Below are positions 1 through 6,300 of a DNA stretch of 11,273 nucleotides, piece by piece. The notes below the pieces were generated by a model, which saw nothing but the letters and a program-made list of their open reading frames with translations, was not told the DNA's origin and did no database searches. The position numbers were made by a program, and so were the translations under genes. Location of the stretch: NCBI GenBank assembly GCA_029941825.1, contig JAPYTM010000018.1, positions 1 through 11,273 on the forward strand. Direction: 5' to 3'. This DNA comes from Candidatus Nitrosopumilus sp. (GTDB taxonomy: Archaea > Thermoproteota > Nitrososphaeria > Nitrososphaerales > Nitrosopumilaceae). The stretch's first letter is position 1; the number at the start of each line of letters is the position of its first letter.

Positions 1-570
1 CCATTATTTTGTGCAGGAATTACAGCATACAAAGCAGTAAAAGCTGCAGAACCAAAACAAAATAAAAAAATAGGAATTTTTGGAATTGGTGGAGTAGGAC
101 ATATGGCAGTGCAATTTGCCAAAGTTGAAAATTGTGATGTCATTGCATTTTCTCGAACCCAAAATCATCTCGATGTTGCAAAAAGATTAGGTGCAACAGA
201 TACAATGGTATTTTCAGAAAACCAAGAAGAATTTTTATCTAAACTAAAAGAAAAGCATGGAACACTTGATGCAGCAATTGTTTTTGCACCAGCAGATATT
301 GTAACAGACACTGCAATAAAATCAGTAAAAAAAGGAGGGTTAATTGTAATTGCAACAGTTGGGAAAAATCCAGCATTCATGGCATTTGAGGAAAAAACAA
401 TCAGAGGAACATTAATTGGTTCTACAAAAGACATGGAGCAAGTAATCAAAATATGCAATGAAAAAAATCTTGAAGTAATTACTCAAACATTCCCTTTAGA
501 AAGTGCAAATGAAGCACTCAAAAAATTAAAAGATTCAAAAATTGAGGCAAGAGGGGTTTTAATCCCTTAA
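1..570 (+). CDS. Zinc-type alcohol dehydrogenase (MDR superfamily), 3' part
   Basis: The reading frame is open from base 1, so the 5' end lies outside the window; 189 residues are visible. The fragment starts in the Pro-Leu-x-Cys-Ala-Gly-Ile-Thr segment typical of zinc alcohol dehydrogenases, followed by a Rossmann nucleotide-binding loop GIGGVG at visible residues 28-33. The later LGATDTM segment and the C-terminal Gly-Val-Leu-Ile-Pro ending also fit medium-chain dehydrogenases. The visible part covers the NAD(P)-binding domain and the return to the catalytic domain; most of the catalytic zinc ligands would be in the missing part. The enzyme is expected to be a cytosolic NAD(P)-dependent alcohol/aldehyde oxidoreductase, but its substrate cannot be read from this fragment. 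The ATG at 103 falls inside the Rossmann motif and is not a plausible start. Confidence 0.9.
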   Translation, partial: PLFCAGITAYKAVKAAEPKQNKKIGIFGIGGVGHMAVQFAKVENCDVIAFSRTQNHLDVAKRLGATDTMVFSENQEEFLSKLKEKHGTLDAAIVFAPADIVTDTAIKSVKKGGLIVIATVGKNPAFMAFEEKTIRGTLIGSTKDMEQVIKICNEKNLEVITQTFPLESANEALKKLKDSKIEARGVLIP

Positions 571-578
571 TTTTGGGC

Positions 579-586
579 TTAAATAT
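579..586 (+). promoter_or_regulatory. TATA-like box for the small Cys-rich gene
   Basis: TTAAATAT is centred about 25 bases before the ATG at 608. That is the distance from an archaeal TATA box to the transcription start, so the transcript would begin at or next to the start codon (leaderless). The box lies right after the dehydrogenase stop codon. Confidence 0.45.
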
Positions 587-607
587 CAGAATGTATGGTT
601 TTTCATT

Positions 608-760
608 ATGAATTGCAAGAGATGTCATCATACAAATGAAATTCATATCACAAATGAAAAAAGCAGTTCAATTATCAAGGCTGGAAAATGCCAAATACCA
701 AATTGTACATGTCAACAATATGTGGATCCTATTCATGTAATTGATGAAGATTTGCTGTAA
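608..760 (+). CDS. Small Cys-rich (probable zinc-binding) protein, 50 aa
   Basis: This 50-codon frame runs from ATG to TAA and begins MNCKRCHH. It has a CxxC pair at Cys3/Cys6 followed by two His, and a second cluster at Cys28, Cys33 and Cys35 (Lys-Cys-Gln-Ile-Pro-Asn-Cys-Thr-Cys), with an acidic C-terminal tail ending DEDLL. The two Cys clusters suggest a small treble-clef or zinc-ribbon fold binding one zinc. It has its own TATA-like box at 579-586 and a 32-base gap to the next gene, and the pattern of Cys and charged residues is unlike random AT-rich translation. I do not recognise a named family and cannot assign a function; an RNA- or protein-binding role would be a guess. A competing minus-strand frame at 668-850 overlaps it but has no domain signal. 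Confidence 0.7.
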   Translation: MNCKRCHHTNEIHITNEKSSSIIKAGKCQIPNCTCQQYVDPIHVIDEDLL

Positions 761-765
761 CGATT

Positions 766-773
766 CATATATT
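766..773 (+). promoter_or_regulatory. TATA-like box for the 793 gene
   Basis: CATATATT, within a longer TTCATATATTAA stretch, is centred about 24 bases before the ATG at 793. This again places the likely transcription start at the start codon. Confidence 0.45.
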
Positions 774-792
774 AAAAAATTATTAGAAAAAC

Positions 793-1026
793 ATGGATAA
801 ACACAAACCATCAGATGAAATGATAAAAGAATTAGATAATTTATTATCAAAAATTAATGCCATGGAAATTGTTGCAAAGGATGATTATCAAAAAAATTCA
901 ATTAAAATTATGAGAGCACTAGTAGAAGGGCAAATACATTCAATCAATGAATTTGGACATTTAAAAAAAGCATTAGACTTGTTGACATTACAACTATTTG
1001 ATGTTCAAAACAAAGTTAACAATTAG
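793..1026 (+). CDS. Small helical protein of unknown function
   Basis: The product has 77 residues and is rich in Lys, Glu, Asp, Leu and Ile, with no Cys, no signal peptide and no membrane segment. Hydrophobic residues recur about every three to four positions, as in MIKELDNLLSKI and LKKALDLLTLQLFDV, so it is probably an all-helical cytosolic protein with a helical hairpin or coiled coil that could oligomerise. A TATA-like box about 24 bases upstream suggests leaderless expression. Its last 11 bases overlap the 3' end of the convergent gene at 1016-1510, so the two transcripts are complementary at their ends. I do not recognise the family. Confidence 0.7.
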   Translation: MDKHKPSDEMIKELDNLLSKINAMEIVAKDDYQKNSIKIMRALVEGQIHSINEFGHLKKALDLLTLQLFDVQNKVNN

Positions 1027-1510
1027 ATTTTGTATTACTTGATTTACAATTTGTACAACGAAAAACAGTAGTTTTTTCAATTTGTTCAGATTTCATTTCA
1101 ATGCCACATGATGAACAAATGTGTATTTTAGATTTTGTTGATTCATTTGTTTTTCGAATAACATAATCAGGTTTCACTTTAGATGTATCATCAAAATTGC
1201 AATGAGGTTTGTATCTGGTTTTTATTTTATTGATTACATTTTTTCTGTAATCAGTAGTTGATTCAAACATGGGTAATATTGCCAAATACAAAGATTTTTC
1301 AGATTTTGATTGCTGAACCCAACATTTGAAGTGTGGGTGCCGAGTAAAAAAAGACTCGTCATTAGTCTTTTCACAATCGCCAACATAGACGATATTGAAT
1401 TTATCCTGATCTCGTGACATGATTAAAAACACCAATTTTTCCATCGGAGGCCCCCATTCATCAAGAGGGATAGGTCCAAGAAACTCATACTGAAGAATTT
1501 GAATACTCAA
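1016..1510 (-). CDS. Hypothetical protein with C-terminal zinc ribbon
   Basis: The product has 164 residues. Residues 1-125 form a mixed alpha/beta domain that contains the segments LGPIPLDEWGPPMEK and VYVGDCEKTNDESFF; residues 130-156 form a zinc ribbon with ligands Cys132, Cys135, Cys152 and Cys155 (CSSCG ... CTNC). The overall picture is a soluble protein, possibly binding nucleic acid through the ribbon, but the N-terminal domain is not one I can name. The frame opens with TTG at 1510; there is no upstream in-frame ATG, and the next Met (residue 23) would remove the conserved-looking LGPIPLDEWGPP segment, so the TTG or another nearby alternative codon is preferred. Its 3' end overlaps the convergent 793-1026 gene by 11 bases. 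Confidence 0.75.
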   Translation of the reverse strand: MSIQILQYEFLGPIPLDEWGPPMEKLVFLIMSRDQDKFNIVYVGDCEKTNDESFFTRHPHFKCWVQQSKSEKSLYLAILPMFESTTDYRKNVINKIKTRYKPHCNFDDTSKVKPDYVIRKTNESTKSKIHICSSCGIEMKSEQIEKTTVFRCTNCKSSNTKSNC

Positions 1511-1600
1511 TGAATGTATTTTTGAGTACTTTCTTTTCTTTTTTTCCCAAATGTCACATCAACATCATCAATTTGATCGCAAAATCTCATCTTTAAAAGA

Positions 1601-1608
1601 TTAAATTT
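1601..1608 (+). promoter_or_regulatory. TATA-like box for the 1631 gene
   Basis: TTAAATTT is centred about 26 bases before the ATG at 1631. A second AT-rich candidate, TTTAAAAG at 1592-1599, would give a leader of about 9 bases. The remainder of the 120-base divergent spacer (1511-1630) shows nothing else I can name. Confidence 0.45.
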
Positions 1609-1630
1609 AAGAGATTGAAATTTCTCGTAA

Positions 1631-1879
1631 ATGAGAGACCCTCGCAATCATGCAAAAGTAGGATATTCCATGATTTTAGTTGCAGCAAGCCTAGCAGTAA
1701 TTGGCATCATGGCAATATTTTTGGCGAGTGATGTATTATTTGCAGATAATATGCAAAGAGACAATAGTGCTCAGTTCAATGAATGTAAATCAAATGATTT
1801 TTCAACTGAAGAATGTCTAAAATATTGTTCTAGAATAAATACTGTAATTTCAGGTGTGTTTACAGATTCGTGTGATTAA
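1631..1879 (+). CDS. Small single-pass membrane protein with four Cys
   Basis: The product has 82 residues: a short basic N-terminus, one hydrophobic helix at about residues 12-34, and a hydrophilic C-terminal domain of about 48 residues with Cys52, Cys62, Cys66 and Cys81. The charge pattern (positive before the helix, acidic after it) suggests that the Cys-containing domain faces outside, where the four Cys could form two disulfides. The start ATG has a TATA-like box about 26 bases upstream and probably begins a leaderless transcript. Only one base separates its stop from the stop of the convergent gene at 1881. I recognise no family. Confidence 0.7.
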   Translation: MRDPRNHAKVGYSMILVAASLAVIGIMAIFLASDVLFADNMQRDNSAQFNECKSNDFSTEECLKYCSRINTVISGVFTDSCD

Positions 1880-1880
1880 T

Positions 1881-2567
1881 CTAATATCCATTAGAAAAGT
1901 CTTCTAACATGTTTTGATTTTTTGTTAGTTTATTCATTGCATAAAATGCACCACCAACAATCCCTGCTTGATAAAAGGTATACAAAAAAACACCCGATGA
2001 AGTTGGATCAGATTTTGTGAAACTTAAGACCAGAATTGTTACAAATACAAATGTTCCAACAGAGGTTATGACCCTATTTAAAAATCCAGAATTCATCCCT
2101 ACAATTCTTTTAGTAGCTGCTGCCATCAATGCAATACTAGTAATAATTAAAAAAGTTGCACCCCCATTTGCCATAACAAATTCATGTAACCATATCAAAA
2201 GTCCATCTTCCAAAATTGAAACATCTGGCATCGTGCTACCTCCATTAATGGCAAAATTTACAGAACTAAACATACCGCCAATAACAAAAAAGAACAAAAA
2301 TAATTTCATAATTGATCTTTTTAATGGGCTAGGAGTTTTTGAAGGGGTAACTGCTCGTTCAGTAATCCTTACACCATAAAGAAATCCTATCGCCATAGCA
2401 GGAATAAACATAATGTTAATCAGAATTGGGGATTCTTTGTTAATAGCTTCAATTTGAGGATGAAAAATTAGGAATAAAATTACAGCAATAGATGCAGATA
2501 ATGTGAATAATATCAAACCCAAGTGTCTATGTTCATGTGATTCAGAGGCACTATTCCAATTGTACAC
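1881..2567 (-). CDS. Six-helix integral membrane protein, unknown function
   Basis: The product has 228 residues. Hydrophobic segments lie at about 16-36, 47-66, 87-107, 130-151, 165-184 and 192-211. The N-terminus has a small His cluster (His11, His13, His15) just before the first helix, and a His-Glu-Phe-Val motif precedes the fourth helix, which could bind a metal or cofactor, but this is speculative. The start is GTG at 2567; no upstream ATG exists in frame and a TATA-like box lies about 25 bases before it. It is divergent from the two-helix protein at 2671 and convergent with 1631-1879. I do not recognise the family and cannot tell transporter from sensor or assembly factor. Confidence 0.7.
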   Translation of the reverse strand: MYNWNSASESHEHRHLGLILFTLSASIAVILFLIFHPQIEAINKESPILINIMFIPAMAIGFLYGVRITERAVTPSKTPSPLKRSIMKLFLFFFVIGGMFSSVNFAINGGSTMPDVSILEDGLLIWLHEFVMANGGATFLIITSIALMAAATKRIVGMNSGFLNRVITSVGTFVFVTILVLSFTKSDPTSSGVFLYTFYQAGIVGGAFYAMNKLTKNQNMLEDFSNGY

Positions 2568-2587
2568 TTTACAAAGTCAAAAGAAAA

Positions 2588-2595
2588 TCATTAAA
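2588..2595 (-). promoter_or_regulatory. TATA-like box for the 2567 gene
   Basis: On the minus strand the box reads TTTAATGA and is centred about 25 bases before the GTG at 2567. This supports the GTG as the start of a leaderless mRNA. Confidence 0.4.
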
Positions 2596-2642
2596 GAACA
2601 AATCAAAAAATCATTTGGTCAAATAATCAATTCTCTTTACCC

Positions 2643-2650
2643 TTTTTAGT
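2643..2650 (+). promoter_or_regulatory. Weak TATA-like box for the 2671 gene
   Basis: TTTTTAGT is centred about 25 bases before the ATG at 2671. The match is weaker than the other boxes in the window and the call rests mainly on position. Confidence 0.3.
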
Positions 2651-2670
2651 GCAAATCAAGTAAATCAGTC

Positions 2671-2886
2671 ATGAAAGCAAGAAGAATTTTACTCAGCATA
2701 GGCACCATGATTACAATTTTAGGTGTAGTGTTTCATCTTCAAGGACAATCAATTGTAGGGCCAAAATCATCTTTTATGTATTCTAATCCAGATTGGGTTA
2801 CACATGGTATTCAAATCATAGTTGTAGGAATAATCATTATTGGGGTAGGTTTTGGAACTAGATTAATAAAAAAAAGTAATTCATAG
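2671..2886 (+). CDS. Small two-helix membrane protein
   Basis: The product has 71 residues: a basic start (MKARR), a hydrophobic helix at about 5-23, a polar loop of about 20 residues rich in Ser, Pro and Gly, a second helix at about 45-63, and a basic tail ending KKSNS. The positive ends suggest that both termini are cytoplasmic and the loop is outside. There is no catalytic motif and no recognised family. It is divergent from the six-helix membrane protein at 1881-2567, with which it shares a 103-base promoter region, so the two could be co-regulated; this is inference only. A perfect palindrome begins two bases after its stop codon. Confidence 0.65.
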   Translation: MKARRILLSIGTMITILGVVFHLQGQSIVGPKSSFMYSNPDWVTHGIQIIVVGIIIIGVGFGTRLIKKSNS

Positions 2887-2888
2887 CA

Positions 2889-2908
2889 TGTAGTATAATT
2901 ATACTACA
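2889..2908. repeat. Perfect 20-bp palindrome in a convergent spacer
   Basis: TGTAGTATAATTATACTACA equals its own reverse complement over all 20 bases. It lies two bases after the stop of 2671-2886, in the 155-base spacer between that gene and truD, which converge. As RNA it could form only a short stem, because the AT-rich centre must serve as the loop. It may assist 3'-end formation (a T-rich run follows at about 2910-2925) or be an operator for a dimeric regulator. Apart from this the spacer 2887-3041 holds T-rich runs that could terminate transcription from either side, but no gene I can support. Confidence 0.6.
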
Positions 2909-3041
2909 AATTATTTCTAATTTTAAATGAGATAATTTTATTCATTTGTGTAAAAGTGTCGATGATAAATTCTGTAACCATATCATAAATCCCACTAGTC
3001 AAACAATTTTTGATCTAAGAAATTTTTCTTTTAAATAAATC

Positions 3042-4238
3042 TCAAAAACCAGCAAGCATTGGATCTGAAGGTTTCATTATTTCCCTTAACAAAATAGTTG
3101 CAAAAGATCCTCTAGACAATGAAAAATCCACCATGTTATCATGTGATGAATAATCAGAACAATGAATTGCAGCTTGTCTAAAACCACCCTCACTACTAAC
3201 TTCCTGCATTTCTTTAATGAAAAAATCTTTAGGGGCAATCTCTTCTTGTTCTAAAATTTTTGATATTTGATAATCAAATCTTGTTTTTTTATAATATGAA
3301 TAACCAACAAAAGGCAATGCCAAATATTGATCCAAGCCTTTCACATATTTTCCAATAATTCCTTTAAAATCAAAACACACATCACTTGATTGTGCTTCAA
3401 ATAAATTTTCACCATCTAAATAAGCAGAACTTAGAGATTGATTAAAAATAAAAGATTGGTATGCTGAAATGTAAAATCTTCGTAAGGATAAATGGATTGC
3501 ACGAATTGCACGAAGTGGATCACCATGTTCAATCATTTCTTTTAGCACTATTCTTTCAATATCCATTTGAAATGGAACTTTATCAAAATATTTTTCATAG
3601 TTTTGAGGGTCAGAAAGTTTTTCACGAATTTCAGTATTTTCTTTAGAATCATATGTAGATGTAAAAGATAAAATCAATTCAACTGCCTTTAGAAAGTCTC
3701 TTTGTAAAATTGCCTTTCCAATGAGATGAGTCACAGGTCTTTTTGAGCCAAATCTCTGATAACCATAAAAATTTAAAATTTTTTCATATTCAGTGAAAGC
3801 AGACAAACCATCAGAGCAATCAGATATTTTTATTTTAAAATGATTTGCGATCATATCTTTTTTTGTTAGAGGTTTTTTAACATAACCAACTTTTTCAAGA
3901 GAATATTTTTCAGTTGAAAAGTTTTCAAGTGCTTTTCCTTTATTCCCAGAACAAACAAATTGTTCAGTAATTGCAGATGCATCTTTTAGTCCTAGAGACT
4001 TTAAACGAATTCCTTTTTTTCTAAAAATGCTAGATAGTGCATGGTTGGTATCGATTTTTTTCTTTGTTAATTTGTATACAGCATATCCATCTTGTTCATT
4101 AATAGATTTTTGAGATCTTTTAGAAATTATTTCAGTTACTTGAAAATCCTCAGACTGAACTCGAATTTTTCCTCCAATTCCATTAAAGTTGGTACTATAA
4201 ACAGAAATCCCAATTTGAGAATCTAAGTTTGGTATCAC
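3042..4238 (-). CDS. truD: tRNA pseudouridine synthase TruD (archaeal Pus7-like)
   Basis: TruD converts a uridine to pseudouridine in tRNA (position 13 in bacteria; the archaeal and eukaryotic Pus7 relatives can also act on other sites). The 398-residue length is usual for the archaeal family. Seen in the sequence: the EDFQVTEI motif at 30-37, the catalytic motif GLKDASAITEQ at 83-93 with the presumed catalytic Asp86, and NFYGYQRFG at 156-164 with a family-typical Asn, Gln, Arg and Phe-Gly. The inserted TRUD domain follows at roughly 165-340 and the C-terminal return strand is near 375-398. The start is GTG at 4238, which overlaps the TGA of the upstream propeller gene by four bases (GTGA), so the two are probably transcribed together and translationally coupled. 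It acts in the cytoplasm. Confidence 0.95.
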   Translation of the reverse strand: MIPNLDSQIGISVYSTNFNGIGGKIRVQSEDFQVTEIISKRSQKSINEQDGYAVYKLTKKKIDTNHALSSIFRKKGIRLKSLGLKDASAITEQFVCSGNKGKALENFSTEKYSLEKVGYVKKPLTKKDMIANHFKIKISDCSDGLSAFTEYEKILNFYGYQRFGSKRPVTHLIGKAILQRDFLKAVELILSFTSTYDSKENTEIREKLSDPQNYEKYFDKVPFQMDIERIVLKEMIEHGDPLRAIRAIHLSLRRFYISAYQSFIFNQSLSSAYLDGENLFEAQSSDVCFDFKGIIGKYVKGLDQYLALPFVGYSYYKKTRFDYQISKILEQEEIAPKDFFIKEMQEVSSEGGFRQAAIHCSDYSSHDNMVDFSLSRGSFATILLREIMKPSDPMLAGF

Positions 4239-5836
4239 TCTATTGTCACTGTAACAAATTTGCTTATTGCAACATCAGAAGATTGTACTCCAAGTAATAT
4301 TTTGTATGTTCCAGGTACTGCATCATTAGATGCTGAAATATTTGTACGAATAGATCTAGGATAATCAGAATCTAATTGAAATATTTCAGGTAGATCATTA
4401 ACAATATCAATATTCAAAAATTCATGAGTAGTAGATAATATCAATGAAACATCAAACAGGTTTTTTTGTGATGTTGGAGATATTATGAAATTGAGAGATT
4501 TGGCATCTCCAGGAGTAAGAGTTAATGAATTTGATTCAAGTTTAATTTCAAGAGGTAGTGGAATAGAAGTGTCGACAACCCCAATATTATTTTCTACCCA
4601 TTCAGTAAACCAAATTTTTTCACCATCAATAGTAAAATCAAAAATTTGAGCTAATCCACAATCATTTAACATTACACCAGTTCCAGGATCACAATCAGCC
4701 CAATGAGGATTCTTAGAAGGAACATGATACTCTACAAGAGATTGAGTGGTTGGATCCATTACAGAAATATTATTTGCAGTTTGTGAATTAAAGACAATGC
4801 GTCCAGTATCATCAGATTCAATCCAATAAGGTCTAGAAATAGGAGATTTAACAATTCCAGTTTGATTCCCATATGTACTGAGAGTTGGATCAGCAGTCAC
4901 ATATTGAATGAATTGTTCAGTTAAAGGATCAAAACTAAAGAAAGAAGATGATGTGGTATCAGCTAACCAGATGATTCCATCATCAGACACTACAGATCCA
5001 TTTGGAGTAAGTAACTCTCTAGGTAATTCATAGACATCAACAAAGTCCAATAAAGGCTGGAATTGTTCGTCAGGATTTTCAGCAAGATTACGATATCCAT
5101 TTTGATCAAATTTTACTAAAACTCCACCTTGTTGAAATAGCCAATTAGTAAACCAAACATTTCCATTTGCATCTATTGCAAAATCTGCAGTAACTGAACC
5201 ATCTATAGGTGAAGGAATACTTAGATAATTCACATTCTCTCCAGATTGAGCTAAATCTAAGAAGGTCAGTTTATTTCCAGTGAAATCATTTATAATAATT
5301 TGAGACCCATCAACTTGAAGTCTTTGAGGTAAAGAATTTCCATCAGATGGATATGATAGTCGTTCATATTTTTTATCAATAGTTGAGAATCTCCATACAG
5401 AATCATAAGACTCATCAGTAAACCATATAGAACCATCTGGTGAATAATCTATTCCCCACATCATAGAACGACCACCTTTAGGCCATGAAGGGTTATCATA
5501 TTCAGTAAATTGTTCAGTTATAGGATCAAATTTTGCTATCTTCCCAGTATTAGTTTGAGTAAACCAAACATTTCCATCATAATCAGTTACAATCGCCAAT
5601 GGGTTTGTGCATAATGTAGGGATAGAAAATTCATTAATGTAATTTGTAGACTTTGCATTACTAGAACCACAAAATTGTGCACGTTGTTCATCAGGGAAAT
5701 TATCAGCAGGGGTTCCAGTAATTGTTAGTTCAGGATTATCATTTTCAGCAGGGATCATCATACTTTGTAATCCAAAACCTGAGGTTACCATAATTCCACC
5801 AAAAAATAAAACTACCAAGAGTCCTTTTTTCTTCAC
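4235..5836 (-). CDS. Secreted Vgb-like (streptogramin-lyase-type) beta-propeller with Ig-like tail
   Basis: The product has 533 residues. A lysine start and hydrophobic stretch (about 2-24) form a signal peptide or N-terminal anchor. Seven blade repeats can be followed from a recurring Asp-Gly-x-x-Trp-Phe-Thr signature at about 87-94, 135-141, 176-184, 225-231, 286-292, 344-350 and 405-411; the third and sixth are degenerate. This matches the seven-bladed fold of the virginiamycin B lyase family. Residues 426-533 look like an Ig-like beta-sandwich. The only Cys are 56, 76, 382 and 393, all in the exported part, which suggests disulfides. Many propellers of this family are not antibiotic lyases, so the enzymatic role is not assigned; an extracellular binding or hydrolytic role is equally possible. 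The start is GTG, with a TATA-like box 28 bases upstream; it lies upstream of truD and overlaps it. Confidence 0.8.
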   Translation of the reverse strand: MKKKGLLVVLFFGGIMVTSGFGLQSMMIPAENDNPELTITGTPADNFPDEQRAQFCGSSNAKSTNYINEFSIPTLCTNPLAIVTDYDGNVWFTQTNTGKIAKFDPITEQFTEYDNPSWPKGGRSMMWGIDYSPDGSIWFTDESYDSVWRFSTIDKKYERLSYPSDGNSLPQRLQVDGSQIIINDFTGNKLTFLDLAQSGENVNYLSIPSPIDGSVTADFAIDANGNVWFTNWLFQQGGVLVKFDQNGYRNLAENPDEQFQPLLDFVDVYELPRELLTPNGSVVSDDGIIWLADTTSSSFFSFDPLTEQFIQYVTADPTLSTYGNQTGIVKSPISRPYWIESDDTGRIVFNSQTANNISVMDPTTQSLVEYHVPSKNPHWADCDPGTGVMLNDCGLAQIFDFTIDGEKIWFTEWVENNIGVVDTSIPLPLEIKLESNSLTLTPGDAKSLNFIISPTSQKNLFDVSLILSTTHEFLNIDIVNDLPEIFQLDSDYPRSIRTNISASNDAVPGTYKILLGVQSSDVAISKFVTVTIE

Positions 5837-5859
5837 AACTCAAAAAATATCTAGCCGTG

Positions 5860-5867
5860 TTATATCT
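5860..5867 (-). promoter_or_regulatory. TATA-like box for the propeller-truD unit
   Basis: On the minus strand AGATATAA is centred about 28 bases before the GTG at 5836, inside the 44-base gap after pth2. This suggests that the propeller and truD have their own promoter and are not only read through from pth2. Confidence 0.4.
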
Positions 5868-5880
5868 TATTCCAAGAGAA

Positions 5881-6234
5881 TTACAATAATGATAAATCGC
5901 CAGTAATTCTATCAATCAAATTTTCAGGTGCAGGTCCAATTGAGATACATGTTGTAGTACCAGGAGCAATTTGGGTATGTCCAGCATCTGTAACTTCAGA
6001 CCATGGAAGATTCAAGTCAATTGCATGTTTTTTAATTTCTTGTAAATCCTTGATACCTGTAACTTTGAGAACAATCTTTTCTTGTCCACCCCACCATTCT
6101 TGATACCATTCAGGATGTGATTTTCGTACATGTTCAGCACCAAGGACACAAGCATGTCCTACTTGAGCCGCAATTTTTCCTTTCCCCATTTTAAGATCAG
6201 TTCTAATTACAATCACTTGTTTGACATCACCCAT
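5881..6234 (-). CDS. pth2: Peptidyl-tRNA hydrolase, Pth2 family
   Basis: Pth2 cleaves the ester bond between peptide and tRNA in peptidyl-tRNAs that drop off the ribosome, recycling tRNA in the cytoplasm (EC 3.1.1.29). The 117-residue length matches the archaeal single-domain enzyme. Seen: the N-terminal beta strand and RTDLKMGKGKIAAQVGHA (11-28) with the conserved Lys-Gly-Lys and Gln-x-Gly-His-Ala, then VTDAGHTQIAPGTTTCISIGPAP (81-103) with the Asp-Ala-Gly-x-Thr-x-Ile-x-Pro-Gly-Thr core of the family. The ATG at 6234 is well placed; a weak TATA-like TCATTAAG lies about 23 bases upstream on the minus strand (6253-6260). It is divergent from the flavoprotein at 6301 and precedes the propeller-truD pair. 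Confidence 0.96.
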   Translation of the reverse strand: MGDVKQVIVIRTDLKMGKGKIAAQVGHACVLGAEHVRKSHPEWYQEWWGGQEKIVLKVTGIKDLQEIKKHAIDLNLPWSEVTDAGHTQIAPGTTTCISIGPAPENLIDRITGDLSLL

Positions 6235-6272
6235 ACAATAATCAAATACAGGCTTAATGAAAAACTTTGGAA

Positions 6273-6280
6273 TTAAATAA
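6273..6280 (+). promoter_or_regulatory. TATA-like box for the flavoprotein gene
   Basis: TTAAATAA is centred about 25 bases before the ATG at 6301, which predicts a leaderless transcript. The 66-base spacer 6235-6300 also holds the weak minus-strand box for pth2, so the two promoters lie back to back. Confidence 0.45.
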
Positions 6281-6300
6281 TTGACAAAGAACCAAAATCT

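Noticed and set aside
165..458. Minus-strand open frame inside the alcohol dehydrogenase gene
   Set aside because: It is antisense to a recognised Rossmann domain and shows no recognisable motif.
668..850. Minus-strand open frame of 60 codons
   Set aside because: It overlaps the Cys-rich gene and the start of the 793 gene; the translation is hydrophobic without clear order and the plus-strand genes have better signals.
1530..1580. Possible C/D-box RNA (TGATGATG on the minus strand)
   Set aside because: A C-box-like run is present but I find no matching D box (CTGA) or C'/D' pair at the usual distances.
2017..2379. Plus-strand open frame opposite the six-helix membrane protein
   Set aside because: The minus-strand frame has six regular hydrophobic helices; the plus frame is most simply its shadow.
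2910..2985. A 25-codon minus-strand frame in the convergent spacer
   Set aside because: It is too short, has no promoter at the right distance and no composition that suggests a protein.
3461..3646. Plus-strand open frame inside truD
   Set aside because: It is antisense to a well-supported TruD and carries no domain signal.
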